NCBI GenBank assembly: GCA_963643465.1
Contig: CAVIJT010000003.1
Location: 62,001-126,000, forward strand
DNA: 64,000 bases
Reading direction: 5' to 3'
DNA from: CAG-411 sp963643465
Lineage (GTDB): Bacteria; Bacillota; Clostridia; Lachnospirales; Lachnospiraceae
Under the pieces are notes generated by a model. The model was not told where the DNA came from and ran no database searches. It saw nothing but the letters and a program-made list of their open reading frames with translations. Position numbers and translations under genes: made by a program. Below, piece by piece: positions 51,484-60,600 of this stretch. Positions within the stretch are counted from its first letter, which is position 1; each line of letters starts with the position of its first letter.

Positions 51484-52868
51484 TAAAAACCATGGTGTTA
51501 GGAACACTTTCTTCGCTGATTTTTAGTGGGGGTTGTCTTTTATTTGGAAAATGCTTTTTTCAAAAGAGCATTGTTGTGGACAAAAAAAGTGTGGTAATTC
51601 TCTTTTTGGCATCTATACTAGATGGAATTACAGAAGTATGGACTTCTTCCTGGAATATTCTTACCTCGGTAAGTTCTCTTTTTCTTTTGGTATACTGTTT
51701 TGGGCGAGGAGGAGTTGGGAAAATTCGACGATTACTTTCGGCGTTAGAAGTTTGTGCATTTTTCTATCTGAGTATTATGTTCTATGTGATAGATATGTAT
51801 AGTATGTATTATTGGAATGATGTGGAACTGACTTTTTTAGATCGTACGGAACGTTGGTTTTATTTGGGGGCATTTCTGATTTTCTTATTGTTATGTTATG
51901 TGTATGTTACTTTGTATCGAAAAAAAATCGTACTGGAATTGCAAATTCGAGATAAGTTGCTGCTTAGTTGGTACTGCTTATTTTTAATTGGTTTTTCTGG
52001 TCTTTGGTTGATATTAGCAGAAGAAAGTAAGATAACACTTCCAAAATCATTTTCCAATTTGTGTATGTTGATGCTTACACTTCTGGTATTTCAAGGTTTT
52101 TTTGGATTGATTAAGAAAAAGCTGACGGACTATTACAAAAAAGGGCAGGAATATCAGCAGGAATATATGGAAATGGAGTTGGCACATTTTCGGGAATATA
52201 AACAGGCGCAGGATGAAACCAGAAGAGTGCGACATGATATGAAAAATAATCTAACCTGCATTTCTATGCTGCTTGAGGAAGGAAAAAATCAGGAGGCAAA
52301 GGATTACGTGGAACAATTATTAGGGGAAGTGAAAGCCTTTTCTCCAAAGGTAGTGACTGGGGACGAAATGCTGGATGCCATTGTGGCATCCAAGTGGAGT
52401 AAAATGGAAGAACGCCACATTTCTTTTCAATTGGACGGAGTGTTGGATCAGGGATTGAACTGGAAGCCCATTGATGTTTGTACGGTGTTTTCCAACGGTT
52501 TAGATAATGCAATAGAGGCATGTGAGAAAGTGGAGAAGGAGAGAAGCATTTCTTTGTCGCTAAAATATACCAGAAATTTTTACTATATTATACTTTCCAA
52601 TACAGTGAAAGGAAATGTTTCGATTTTAGAGTATGAGATAGGAAAATGGGATAAAAAGTCTCGGATTTCACAGGAAGATAAGAGTTCTACTATAAATGAG
52701 GGAGAGTTGGTTATAGGTAGCCGTTATACCACCAAGAAAAATAAGGAATTACATGGATATGGTTTGGAAAATATGAATAGAACCATAGAGAAATATGACG
52801 GAAATATGAGCATTCAGCAAGAGGGCAATCGTTTTATACTAAAAATCATGGTTCCATGTACGGAGTGA
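51480..52868 (+). CDS. GHKL-type sensor histidine kinase (second system)
   Basis: The protein has 462 residues, with about six TM helices in residues 1-225, then RRVRHDMKNNLTCI (phospho-acceptor about His252), CTVFSNGLDNAIEAC (N-box) and LHGYGLENMNRTIEKYDG (G-box). It pairs with the overlapping LytTR regulator. No peptide-precursor gene is recognised close by. The next ~200 nt to the M48 gene contain no clear terminator or promoter. Confidence 0.92.
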   Translation: MIKTMVLGTLSSLIFSGGCLLFGKCFFQKSIVVDKKSVVILFLASILDGITEVWTSSWNILTSVSSLFLLVYCFGRGGVGKIRRLLSALEVCAFFYLSIMFYVIDMYSMYYWNDVELTFLDRTERWFYLGAFLIFLLLCYVYVTLYRKKIVLELQIRDKLLLSWYCLFLIGFSGLWLILAEESKITLPKSFSNLCMLMLTLLVFQGFFGLIKKKLTDYYKKGQEYQQEYMEMELAHFREYKQAQDETRRVRHDMKNNLTCISMLLEEGKNQEAKDYVEQLLGEVKAFSPKVVTGDEMLDAIVASKWSKMEERHISFQLDGVLDQGLNWKPIDVCTVFSNGLDNAIEACEKVEKERSISLSLKYTRNFYYIILSNTVKGNVSILEYEIGKWDKKSRISQEDKSSTINEGELVIGSRYTTKKNKELHGYGLENMNRTIEKYDGNMSIQQEGNRFILKIMVPCTE

Positions 52869-53074
52869 TAGTTACTGTAGTGTCGTTATGGAAAACAGGG
52901 AACTATTTAAGGGCAATTGGTAAAATGCCAATATATACAAGAATACCTTCTGAACAGTTACAAAAAATATTTACGACAGGAGAAATACCATTTACGCCAA
53001 AACGGCTACGAAAGTGTTTTCTTGTGTTAAAATAATGCCAACATCAATTATAAACACGAAAGGGAGAGAAACGT

Positions 53075-54082
53075 ATGAAACGTAAAGTAGATGATGGAAG
53101 AAAAATGTATGAGCTGACAGAAGAGGAATATAGCCGACCAATCACCAAGGAAGAGGGAAAAAGGTGCAAGCACCGTTTGGAGCGACGTTGGTATCGAAGA
53201 TTAGTGGAACTAAATATACTTATGATTGTAATCGTAATTGGTGTGTGTATTTACAATTGGAACGATAATGTGAAGAAGGCAGAGCAGGTTTGGAACAATA
53301 CAGTGGAGGATGTAAAAGCCACACTGGAAGAAACCCATGAGGAAACCGCGGAAACAGAGGAAAAACAAGATTCTGAAAAGACGGTATTTGATTTAGAAGA
53401 AGATGACATTCCGATGGAAATGATGTTGTTGTTCTATGGAATTTTGATTTATTTGGTAATTATAGTATTTGTGTATTATTATTATGCCTACTATCGTTCT
53501 ATGGCACTTCGTATTACAGAAAGAAATTTTCCGGAAGTATATGACATTGTAGAGGATTATGCAAAGAAACTTGGCATAAAGACACCAAAAGTATATGTTA
53601 TGCAGAGCAGCGGTGTACTTAACGCATTTTCTGCTTTCCTCATTGGAAAACAGTGGATTATGATTAACAGTGAATTGTTTGAAATTGCGTATCGTGAACA
53701 TAAAGATATGGATAGTTTGAAATTTGTCATTGGACATGAAATGGCACATATTTATTATGGGCATGCTACATTCCATTATAAGTTGTCCATTATGTTTTCC
53801 GGAATGATTCCTTTGATTTCTCAAATTGCATCTCGTACCCGTGAATACAGTTGTGACCGTTTATCGCAGCGATTGACCGGAGTGGATGGAATTGATGCAA
53901 TGCTTGCACTTATTGTAGACCGCCATTTATATAAAATGGTAGATAAGGAAGACTATTTGCAGGAGGCAAAAGCACAAAAAGGATTTTTCCTTTGGATTGC
54001 CAACTTAATGGCGGACCATCCTGTAAGCTGTAAGCGTATTGTGGCTTTGGAAGAGGGAAGGGGAAGCGGAAGGTTGTATTAA
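53075..54082 (+). CDS. M48-family (HtpX/Ste24-like) membrane metalloprotease
   Basis: The protein has 335 residues. Two TM helices (~45-62 and ~115-140) flank a short acidic external segment. The catalytic domain has IGHEMAHIYYGH (zinc motif HEMAH at 221-225) and SRTREYSCDRLSQRLTG, which supplies the third zinc ligand, as in M48 peptidases. The segment KTPKVYVMQSSGVLNAFSAF is the family's edge-strand region. These enzymes degrade damaged membrane proteins or process peptides at the membrane. AAAGGGAG precedes the ATG. It is apparently monocistronic. Confidence 0.92.
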   Translation: MKRKVDDGRKMYELTEEEYSRPITKEEGKRCKHRLERRWYRRLVELNILMIVIVIGVCIYNWNDNVKKAEQVWNNTVEDVKATLEETHEETAETEEKQDSEKTVFDLEEDDIPMEMMLLFYGILIYLVIIVFVYYYYAYYRSMALRITERNFPEVYDIVEDYAKKLGIKTPKVYVMQSSGVLNAFSAFLIGKQWIMINSELFEIAYREHKDMDSLKFVIGHEMAHIYYGHATFHYKLSIMFSGMIPLISQIASRTREYSCDRLSQRLTGVDGIDAMLALIVDRHLYKMVDKEDYLQEAKAQKGFFLWIANLMADHPVSCKRIVALEEGRGSGRLY

Positions 54083-54140
54083 ATAAAGGAAAGTGAGAAA
54101 ATTGTAACTTGATTTTCTGCAAAACAAAACACTTTACTCC

Positions 54141-54169
54141 TTGACAGAAACCCTTGAAATTGTTATACT
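54141..54169 (+). promoter_or_regulatory. Consensus SigA promoter of the SRP RNA gene
   Basis: TTGACA, a 17-bp spacer, then TATACT. It is the best promoter in the window, as expected for an abundant RNA. Confidence 0.88.
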
Positions 54170-54215
54170 TGCAAGTATCACAGTTTCATTGTGATGATAA
54201 CAATGTTATAAAGTT

Positions 54216-54481
54216 TCCGTGCAGCTGGGGAGTTAGCGGTGCCCTGTACCTACAATCCGCTACAGTAGGAGTGATATTCTTTCCGAGGGTATTTCCTTGT
54301 GGGGCTGCCCTTTGTAAGTGGCGATGACGTCTTGGTCTTGCGCAATAGGAACTCGTGAACCGTGTCAGGTTGGGAACAAAGCAGCACTAAGCGAGCACTC
54401 TTATGTGATGTGAGGTCGCCGAGATTGAGTTAACTGCAAAGGTAACGCTCATGAGGGGTATTCGAAGTTAGAATGCACGGA
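54216..54481 (+). ncRNA. ffs: Signal recognition particle RNA, large bacterial type
   Basis: About 266 nt. The ends pair (TCCGTGCA with TGCACGGA). The helix-8 apex reads GTCAGGTTGGGAACAAAGCAGC-like at 54364-54386: it keeps the invariant GTCAGG and AAGCAGC strands and the GGAA tetraloop, with both closing base pairs swapped in a compensated way relative to E. coli 4.5S RNA. The length and the 5' Alu-type portion match the 6S-type scRNA of Firmicutes. It binds Ffh to target proteins to the membrane. Exact ends are estimated from the closing stem. Confidence 0.92.
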
Positions 54482-54507
54482 TTTAAAAGATAATAGTTAT
54501 GAAGATA

Positions 54508-54562
54508 GATACCTCTAAAGTAGAGATGGGAAACGCCTATTTGCTTTGGAGGTATTTTTTTA
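54508..54562 (+). terminator. Terminator of the SRP RNA gene
   Basis: TACCTCTAAAG (54510-54520) pairs with CTTTGGAGGTA (54544-54554), followed by seven T. It lies just upstream of the next regulator gene and rules out a longer N-terminus for it. Confidence 0.82.
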
Positions 54563-54609
54563 TCTATGGAAAAGTTTATCCTATAGGACCGATAGTGAGG
54601 AGAATACGT

Positions 54610-55299
54610 ATGCACAAGATTTTATTAGTAGAAGATAATGAGGCAATTGCCATGGGATTGGAATATTTACTGACGGAGCAGGGATTTTCTTTTACCCATG
54701 CTGGAACCATTGGGAAGGCAAAAGAATTGTTGGCGGCACAGTCTTTTGATTTGGTGTTGCTGGATGTAAGACTTCCGGATGGGGATGGGTTTTCTTTGTG
54801 TCAGGAAATTAAAAAAAGAGATTTGGCACCGGTAATTTTTCTTACTGCCAAAGATGAAGAAACTCATGTGGTGCAGGGATTTGACCTTGGTGCAGATGAT
54901 TATATTATGAAACCTTTTCGCAATATGGAATTGGTGTCCCGTATTAAAAATGTTCTTCGGAGAACTGGAAAAGAGCAGCCAAGATTGGAATTTCATGGAA
55001 TTTCCATTGATGTGGAGGCAGGAAAAGTATATCGGGGAACGGAGGAATTAAAACTGACCAAGCTGGAGTATAAAATTATGGTGTTGTTGTTTAGCAATCC
55101 GAAAAAATTATTTACCAGAGATGAAATATTAGGAGCGGTTTGGGATATTGATGGAAATTTTGTCAATGATAATACTCTTACCGTTACTATGAAACGTCTG
55201 CGGTTAAAAATTTCGGATAAAGAGGGCGCGATTATTGAAACAGTGCGGGGAAGAGGATATCGTTTAGGAGAAGAGAAACATGAACCATTATCAAAATAA
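54610..55299 (+). CDS. OmpR-family response regulator (BceR-like)
   Basis: Starting at ATG 54610 (GTGAGGAG upstream, after the SRP terminator) gives 229 residues. The receiver has LLVEDNEAIAMGLEYLL and LVLLDVRLPDGDGF (phospho-acceptor about Asp52), IMKPF, and the winged helix has LTKLEYKIMVLLFSNPKKLF, the LTVTMKRLRLKI recognition helix and the GRGYRLG end. The kinase gene overlaps by 20 nt, and a BceAB-like ABC transporter follows 0.5 kb further, the standard layout of antimicrobial-peptide detoxification modules. The 11-bp-spaced repeat at 56950 is a likely target. Confidence 0.93.
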   Translation: MHKILLVEDNEAIAMGLEYLLTEQGFSFTHAGTIGKAKELLAAQSFDLVLLDVRLPDGDGFSLCQEIKKRDLAPVIFLTAKDEETHVVQGFDLGADDYIMKPFRNMELVSRIKNVLRRTGKEQPRLEFHGISIDVEAGKVYRGTEELKLTKLEYKIMVLLFSNPKKLFTRDEILGAVWDIDGNFVNDNTLTVTMKRLRLKISDKEGAIIETVRGRGYRLGEEKHEPLSK

Positions 55300-56527
55300 A
55301 AAAGCAAAAAAATATGTAATTATAATGTTACTTGTCGTTGGGATATTGGCAATATTGACTGGAATGGCAGCAGCAGTACAGCAAAATCAAAATCACCAAA
55401 AAGAAAATCAGGTCATTGCACAGCTTTTGCTAATTGCCCAGCAACAGGATCAGCAGTGGGAGAAGACTGTTAGCCGTTATGCAAAGGTGTTAAATGGAAA
55501 AGCCACATTGGATGAAGAAGCGGTACATAAATTGGAGCGGGAACTTGCAGGTTATGGAATAAATGGAGAGTATATTTATCAGACAAACAGACAAAAGGCA
55601 GAGCAGATCGGTGCCTATGTGTGCTTTATGTTGGTGGGAGGTCTGATTTTTCTAGGCATTTTTTTGCTGTATCTGCGTGGGAGAAAGAAACAGTTGTCCA
55701 CGTTGGAACAATACATGGATTGTATCGTAAATGGTGTATACGATTTACAGCTATCCGATAATTCAGAGGACGAGCTTAGTAATTTACAAAATCAAATGTA
55801 CAAAGTGACAATCATGCTTAGGGAAAAGGCAAAACAATATAAAGAGCAAAAAGTATCTTTGGCGGAATCGGTGGAGGATATTTCTCATCAGTTAAAAACT
55901 CCGCTGACTTCTGCAACTATATTGCTGGATAATTTATTGGATAATATGGACATGCCAGTACCCCTTCGGGAAAAGTTTACCAAGGAAGCAGCAAGACAGG
56001 TACAGGGAATGAATTGGATGATTCTTTCTATGTTAAAATTGTCCCGTTTGGATGCTGGTGTTGTAGAAATGAAACAGGAAACCATTTCTATGTGGCAGCT
56101 TCTGGAAGAAGTGGTGCAGAATTTGGAAGTATTGGCAGAAGTAAAACAGATTACTTTGCAGATACCAAAAAAAGAAACGTTAGAAAAATGCACCATACAG
56201 GGAGATTACAAGTGGAATCGAGAGGCTGTGCAAAATATTGTAAAAAATGGAATTGAACATAGTGTGGAACAGGGAATTGTAGAGATTGAAATAGACGAAA
56301 ATCAAGTTTATACCGCAATTCGCATTACTAATCGGGGAGAGACGATTCCGCCAGAGACACAGAAACTGATTTTTGAACGGCATTTTTCTGATTCAGGCAG
56401 TGGAGAAAATAGTATGGGAATTGGTATTCCGCTTGCAAAAGCCATTTTAGAAAAGCAAAATGGATATTTGGCGGTGGAGTCAGAGAATGGAGTCACTACC
56501 TTCATTATGAAATATAAAAAATGGTAG
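55280..56527 (+). CDS. Sensor histidine kinase (EnvZ/PhoR class) of the BceRS-like system
   Basis: This 415-residue protein has TM1 (~12-34), a ~75-residue external loop rich in Gln, TM2 (~113-135), a HAMP-like linker, HisKA with VEDISHQLKTPLTSA (phospho-acceptor about His203), and HATPase_c with REAVQNIVKNGIEHS and SMGIGIPLAKAIL. The external loop is longer than in intramembrane-sensing BceS kinases (usually <20 residues), so it could sense directly as well as through the transporter. It overlaps the regulator gene and is followed at once by repeat copy C. Confidence 0.92.
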   Translation: MNHYQNKKAKKYVIIMLLVVGILAILTGMAAAVQQNQNHQKENQVIAQLLLIAQQQDQQWEKTVSRYAKVLNGKATLDEEAVHKLERELAGYGINGEYIYQTNRQKAEQIGAYVCFMLVGGLIFLGIFLLYLRGRKKQLSTLEQYMDCIVNGVYDLQLSDNSEDELSNLQNQMYKVTIMLREKAKQYKEQKVSLAESVEDISHQLKTPLTSATILLDNLLDNMDMPVPLREKFTKEAARQVQGMNWMILSMLKLSRLDAGVVEMKQETISMWQLLEEVVQNLEVLAEVKQITLQIPKKETLEKCTIQGDYKWNREAVQNIVKNGIEHSVEQGIVEIEIDENQVYTAIRITNRGETIPPETQKLIFERHFSDSGSGENSMGIGIPLAKAILEKQNGYLAVESENGVTTFIMKYKKW

Positions 56528-56535
56528 GGTGGGGG

Positions 56536-56844
56536 TGTCAAAAGTTTATAGTTTTTTGTGGCACTTGCCAATTACACAATTTAAGATTTTGTGGCAGATA
56601 TTATTCGTGCCAGACAACCACAGCAGACACGTCGATTTCGTCCATTTTGTTCCGTCGTTTATTAGCAGATGTTTTCGAAGACTCGCTGCGCTCAGACAGT
56701 TCTTCAACATCTGCACGTACTCACAAAATTGGGCGAAATTCTCCTATTGTCTGTATGTGTTTATCTGGCACGAATAGTATCTGTTCATTACTGTTTCGGG
56801 TTGTGTAATTTGGCAAGTGCAATTTATTCTATGAGCTTTTGACA
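56536..56844. repeat. Long-hairpin dispersed repeat, copy C
   Basis: About 309 nt. Outer arms TGTCAAAAG (56536-56544) and CTTTTGACA (56836-56844); then GCACTTGCCA with TGGCAAGTGC; GATATTATTCGTGCC (56597-56611) with GGCACGAATAGTATC (56767-56781); GCAGATGTT (56665-56673) with AACATCTGC (56706-56714). It starts 8 nt after the kinase stop and separates the two-component genes from their ABC transporter, so it may end or process the first transcript. Confidence 0.85.
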
Positions 56845-56949
56845 TCTGAATCGCTAATATAAGATAAAGAGCAACTGTTTTGAATATTTATATTTGGGAC
56901 AGAAAGATTATTATACATAGAGTTTTTGAATAGTTATAGTTTTTTTCAT

Positions 56950-56967
56950 ATGTCATCGTAATGTCAT
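56950..56967 (+). promoter_or_regulatory. 11-bp-spaced direct repeat upstream of the ABC transporter
   Basis: ATGTCAT at 56950 and again at 56961 lies ~80 nt before the ATPase start. This is the one-turn tandem geometry of OmpR-family binding sites and suits the BceR-like regulator encoded upstream. No clear -10 could be fixed. Confidence 0.5.
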
Positions 56968-57047
56968 TTAAGGATGATAAGATAAGAGAGAAAGGTAAGT
57001 GATTAGCAAATCACAGATAAAAAGATGAAGGAAAGGATACAGGAACG

Positions 57048-57719
57048 ATGGAGATTTTAAAGGTAGAGAATTTGGTGAAAAAGTATGGACAGGGAGAAAA
57101 TGAGGTCGTTGCGGTAAATGACATGTCTTTTTCTGTGGAGCAAGGAGAGTTTGTAGCAATTGTGGGAAGTTCGGGAAGTGGAAAATCTACATTGCTTCAT
57201 CTTCTTGGAGGAGTTGACCGACCTAACAGCGGAAAAGTATATATTCAGGGAGAGGATATTTACAAGCTGAATACAGAAAAACTTGCCATTTTCCGTAGAA
57301 GACAAGTGGGATTGGTATATCAGTTCTACAACCTAATTCCTACTTTGGATGTGGAGGAAAACATTACCTTGCCTTGTGAATTGGACGGAAAAAAAGTGGA
57401 TCGTGAGAGACTGGATAAGTTATTGAAAGAGTTAGGCATGGAAAAGCGAGCAAAGCACCTTCCAAATCAGTTGTCTGGTGGACAGCAGCAGAGGGTAAGT
57501 ATTGGACGTGCGTTGATTACCAATCCTGCAATTGTACTTGCAGATGAGCCTACAGGAAACTTAGATAGTAAATCCAGTGATGAAATTTTGGAATTATTGA
57601 AAATGTCCAATCAATTGTATAAGCAGACAATTGTAATGATTACTCACAACATGGAGATTGCAAAGTGTGCAGATCGTATTCTTCATATTGAGGATGGACG
57701 ATTGGTTGAGTTGAATTAA
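57048..57719 (+). CDS. ABC transporter ATPase (BceA-like)
   Basis: The protein has 223 residues. Walker A GSSGSGKSTLLHLLGG, Q-loop LVYQFYNLIP, signature LSGGQQQRVSIGRALI, Walker B IVLADEPTGNLDSKSS, and H-loop MITHNM (Asn after His, as often in BceA) are complete. It belongs to the LolD/MacB/BceA subgroup. It partners the 905-residue permease 19 nt downstream. With the upstream two-component genes it forms a probable antimicrobial-peptide sensing and resistance module. AAGGA lies well upstream of the ATG. Confidence 0.94.
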   Translation: MEILKVENLVKKYGQGENEVVAVNDMSFSVEQGEFVAIVGSSGSGKSTLLHLLGGVDRPNSGKVYIQGEDIYKLNTEKLAIFRRRQVGLVYQFYNLIPTLDVEENITLPCELDGKKVDRERLDKLLKELGMEKRAKHLPNQLSGGQQQRVSIGRALITNPAIVLADEPTGNLDSKSSDEILELLKMSNQLYKQTIVMITHNMEIAKCADRILHIEDGRLVELN

Positions 57720-57738
57720 GAAAGGAAAGAATGAAAAA

Positions 57739-60456
57739 ATGAAAGTATTGGGAAAATTAACGACAAAACATTTAAAACTCAACAAAAAGCGTACCATCGT
57801 GACAATCATTGGAATTATGCTTGCAACAGCCCTTATGACTGCGGTGGTCACAATGGCAGTATCTTTTCAACAAAGTTTGGTTGCCTATGAAAAAAAGGAA
57901 AGTGGAGATTTTCACTACGCATTTCTGGAACAGGATGAAGAAATGTTAGAAAAAATCAAGGCAAATCGCAATATAGAGTCTTATTATGAGACAGTAGGGA
58001 TAGGATATGCCAACCTAGAGGGAAGTAACAACGAAGCCAAACCTTATGTATTTTTGCAGGCAATGGATGACAATGCGTTAGAGCATTCATCCGTACAATT
58101 AGAAGAGGGGCGTATGCCAAAGAATGATACGGAGCTGGTAATCAGCAAAACCATTTTCACAAATGGAGGTGTGGAATGGAACGTAGGTGATACTGTGACT
58201 CTGTCTGTAGGAAATCGTGTGTATCAGGGGAATGAAAAGGATGGTGAGTTCTTAGATTTAGAAAAGGGAGAATTGTTAAATCAAAGGATCGGCTATACAA
58301 ATAAGGAAGCCATAACGCCATTATTTGAAAAAACGTATACCGTTGTTGGTATTACAAAACGACTTTCCTATGAGGAGGAAGATTATATTGCTCCGGGATA
58401 TACGGTCATTACCTATATGGAAGAGGGAAAAAAAGAAACGTTAGAGAACGTATATGATGGGGTAAATATCTACACAAGATTTACAAAAGAGGGAATTGAG
58501 GATCAGTTCCATGTATTAGCGGATTTAGTGGGTCTTGATCGTAAGTTGGTAGATCAGGCGTTAAATGGTGAAATTTCTCTGACTTCTCTGACAGGCATGA
58601 AGGAAGGGGAGATAGAGAAAATACAAAAGATAATGGAAACTACGAAACAAAACACGTTTTTGATTGCCTATGAGTATATGGATGGTACGGATGATACTGT
58701 AGAGAGTTTATATACTATTATTGGAATTGTATTGGCTATTATTGTAGTAACATCTGCTTTTTGCATCAGCAACAGTTTTGGAATTTCCATTACAGAAAAA
58801 ACAAAGCAATATGGTATGTTGGCATCTATAGGAGCAACACCAAAACAGATACGAAGAAATGTGTATTATGAAGCTGCCATTTTAGGTGTAGTTGGTATTC
58901 CATTTGGTGTGTTGTTGGGACTTGTGGCATGTATGGTTTTAGTACAGGTGCTTTCTGCCTTGCTTAATCGAATTTCGGAAATTTCTATTCTTTTTGCTAC
59001 GTCATGGCAGGCTATTGCCGTTGCGGTACTCGTTTCTATTGTTATGATTTATTTGTCTGCTATCAGACCTGCAATTCGGGCATCCAGAGTGTCTCCAATT
59101 GTTGCTTTGCGAGGGAATAAGGATATTAAGCTAACTGCGAAAAAGATTCGCACACCAAAATGGGTGGCTGCTTTATTTGGAATTAGTGGAAAAATTGCAT
59201 ACAAAAACCGAAAACGTAATAAGAAAAAATATCGTGTAGTAGTTATTTCTATTATGGTTAGTGTTACTGTTTTTTTGACTATGTTTTCCTTTACCCAGTT
59301 GTTGGGGGATATGGTATCTTCGGAATATGAAGATCCGGGATATAGCATTCGTGTGCATCTGGATCATTTGACAAAAGAGGATGTGGAAAATTTTGCTGCC
59401 GTAAAGGATAGAGAAGACGTAAAAGAATTGGTTATCTCTAAGGAAAGCTGGTTGCAGTTTGAGGATCAGGAACAGATTGCCTATACAGAAAAGGCAGAAA
59501 GTATCATACGGGATTGTTATGAATTTTCTGACTATACAGAGGAAGAAATAGAGGAGTTTATGAAAGAAATAAACTTAAATATCATCATAATGCCAGATGA
59601 ATCCTTTTTAGAGTATGCAGAATCTATTGGTAAAAAAAATATGGATAAAAAGCAGGCTGTGCTTGTAAATGATTATAAAACAGAGATAGAAGACAAAACA
59701 GTAGTGTATGATATTTATGATTGTAAGCCAGGGGCTTCTTTGGAAGGATACTATTACGATTATGGAGAAATGGAAGAAGAGGATGATGAGAAACTTTATG
59801 CGTCGGTTACCATTGGTGCAGTTACAAAGGTGCATCCAATTGGATATGGAAACACATATTATGAAAGTGGTTTTCTTGTAGTCAGCGACTCTTGGGTAGA
59901 ACAGTATCCGGATATGGAAGTGTATGGACCGATTGTGTATATTGACTGTGACGATGCCGATTCTTTGCAGAAAGAATTATCTTCTGAATATGGTTATGAT
60001 TCTATTTACAATATAGAGGAAGAGCGAAGAGCAGAGCAAACGATGGTGTGGATTGTAAATATTTTCTTATACGGATTTATTTGTGTTATTATTTTAATTA
60101 GTGTGACAAATATTTTCAATACAGTAACTACCAGTATGGAAGTGCGCAGACAAGAATTTGCAGCGTTACAATCTGTGGGTATGACACCAAAACAGTTCCG
60201 CTATATGGTTCGTATGGAGAGTTTCTTCTACGGTGTAAAGGCATTGGCACTTGGTATTGTGGCAGGTTCTATTCTTTCCTATGTACTTTATGATCAATTG
60301 GGAGCAATCATGGAAATGGGATATCATTATCCTTGGAAGGGCGTTTTGATTTCCATTGCGGCTGTGGCATTGTTGCTTGGGGGCATCATGCAGTATTCCC
60401 TTGCACAAATTCGAAAACAAAATATTATTGAAACTTTGCGACAGGATAATATATAA
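57739..60456 (+). CDS. FtsX-type ABC permease (BceB-like/MacB-like)
   Basis: The protein has 905 residues. It has TM1 (~18-42), an external domain (~45-325), a first FtsX module of three TM (~330-460: YGMLASIGATPKQIRRNVYYEA), TM5 (~500-525), a second large acidic external domain (~530-765) and a final FtsX module (~768-900: FAALQSVGMTPKQFRYMVRMES). Classic BceB is ~650 residues with one large external domain; two such domains make it closer to the long permease at 33925. It likely binds a peptide antibiotic or its lipid-II-cycle target and relieves inhibition; the drug is unknown. Confidence 0.9.
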   Translation: MKVLGKLTTKHLKLNKKRTIVTIIGIMLATALMTAVVTMAVSFQQSLVAYEKKESGDFHYAFLEQDEEMLEKIKANRNIESYYETVGIGYANLEGSNNEAKPYVFLQAMDDNALEHSSVQLEEGRMPKNDTELVISKTIFTNGGVEWNVGDTVTLSVGNRVYQGNEKDGEFLDLEKGELLNQRIGYTNKEAITPLFEKTYTVVGITKRLSYEEEDYIAPGYTVITYMEEGKKETLENVYDGVNIYTRFTKEGIEDQFHVLADLVGLDRKLVDQALNGEISLTSLTGMKEGEIEKIQKIMETTKQNTFLIAYEYMDGTDDTVESLYTIIGIVLAIIVVTSAFCISNSFGISITEKTKQYGMLASIGATPKQIRRNVYYEAAILGVVGIPFGVLLGLVACMVLVQVLSALLNRISEISILFATSWQAIAVAVLVSIVMIYLSAIRPAIRASRVSPIVALRGNKDIKLTAKKIRTPKWVAALFGISGKIAYKNRKRNKKKYRVVVISIMVSVTVFLTMFSFTQLLGDMVSSEYEDPGYSIRVHLDHLTKEDVENFAAVKDREDVKELVISKESWLQFEDQEQIAYTEKAESIIRDCYEFSDYTEEEIEEFMKEINLNIIIMPDESFLEYAESIGKKNMDKKQAVLVNDYKTEIEDKTVVYDIYDCKPGASLEGYYYDYGEMEEEDDEKLYASVTIGAVTKVHPIGYGNTYYESGFLVVSDSWVEQYPDMEVYGPIVYIDCDDADSLQKELSSEYGYDSIYNIEEERRAEQTMVWIVNIFLYGFICVIILISVTNIFNTVTTSMEVRRQEFAALQSVGMTPKQFRYMVRMESFFYGVKALALGIVAGSILSYVLYDQLGAIMEMGYHYPWKGVLISIAAVALLLGGIMQYSLAQIRKQNIIETLRQDNI

Positions 60457-60517
60457 ATATGGGTATTATTTATAGAATTACGTTTTTGTTACAATACCTT
60501 TAAATCCTTTTAATAGA

Positions 60518-60583
60518 CCGCATTTTGTAACTGAAATATGCTATAATCAAGGTGCATAAAAATGTTACAGAATGCGGTTTTTT
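60518..60583 (+). promoter_or_regulatory. Hairpin enclosing a TATAAT before the fibro-slime gene
   Basis: CCGCATTTTGTAAC (60518-60531) pairs with GTTACAGAATGCGG (60564-60577), followed by TTTTTT; a TATAAT sits in the loop at 60542-60547. For RNA read from upstream this is an intrinsic terminator; for RNA starting near 60554 only the right arm is made. It therefore can insulate the surface-protein gene from the ABC operon while leaving its own promoter active. Confidence 0.6.
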
Positions 60584-60600
60584 GGAAGGGGGCAAATATC

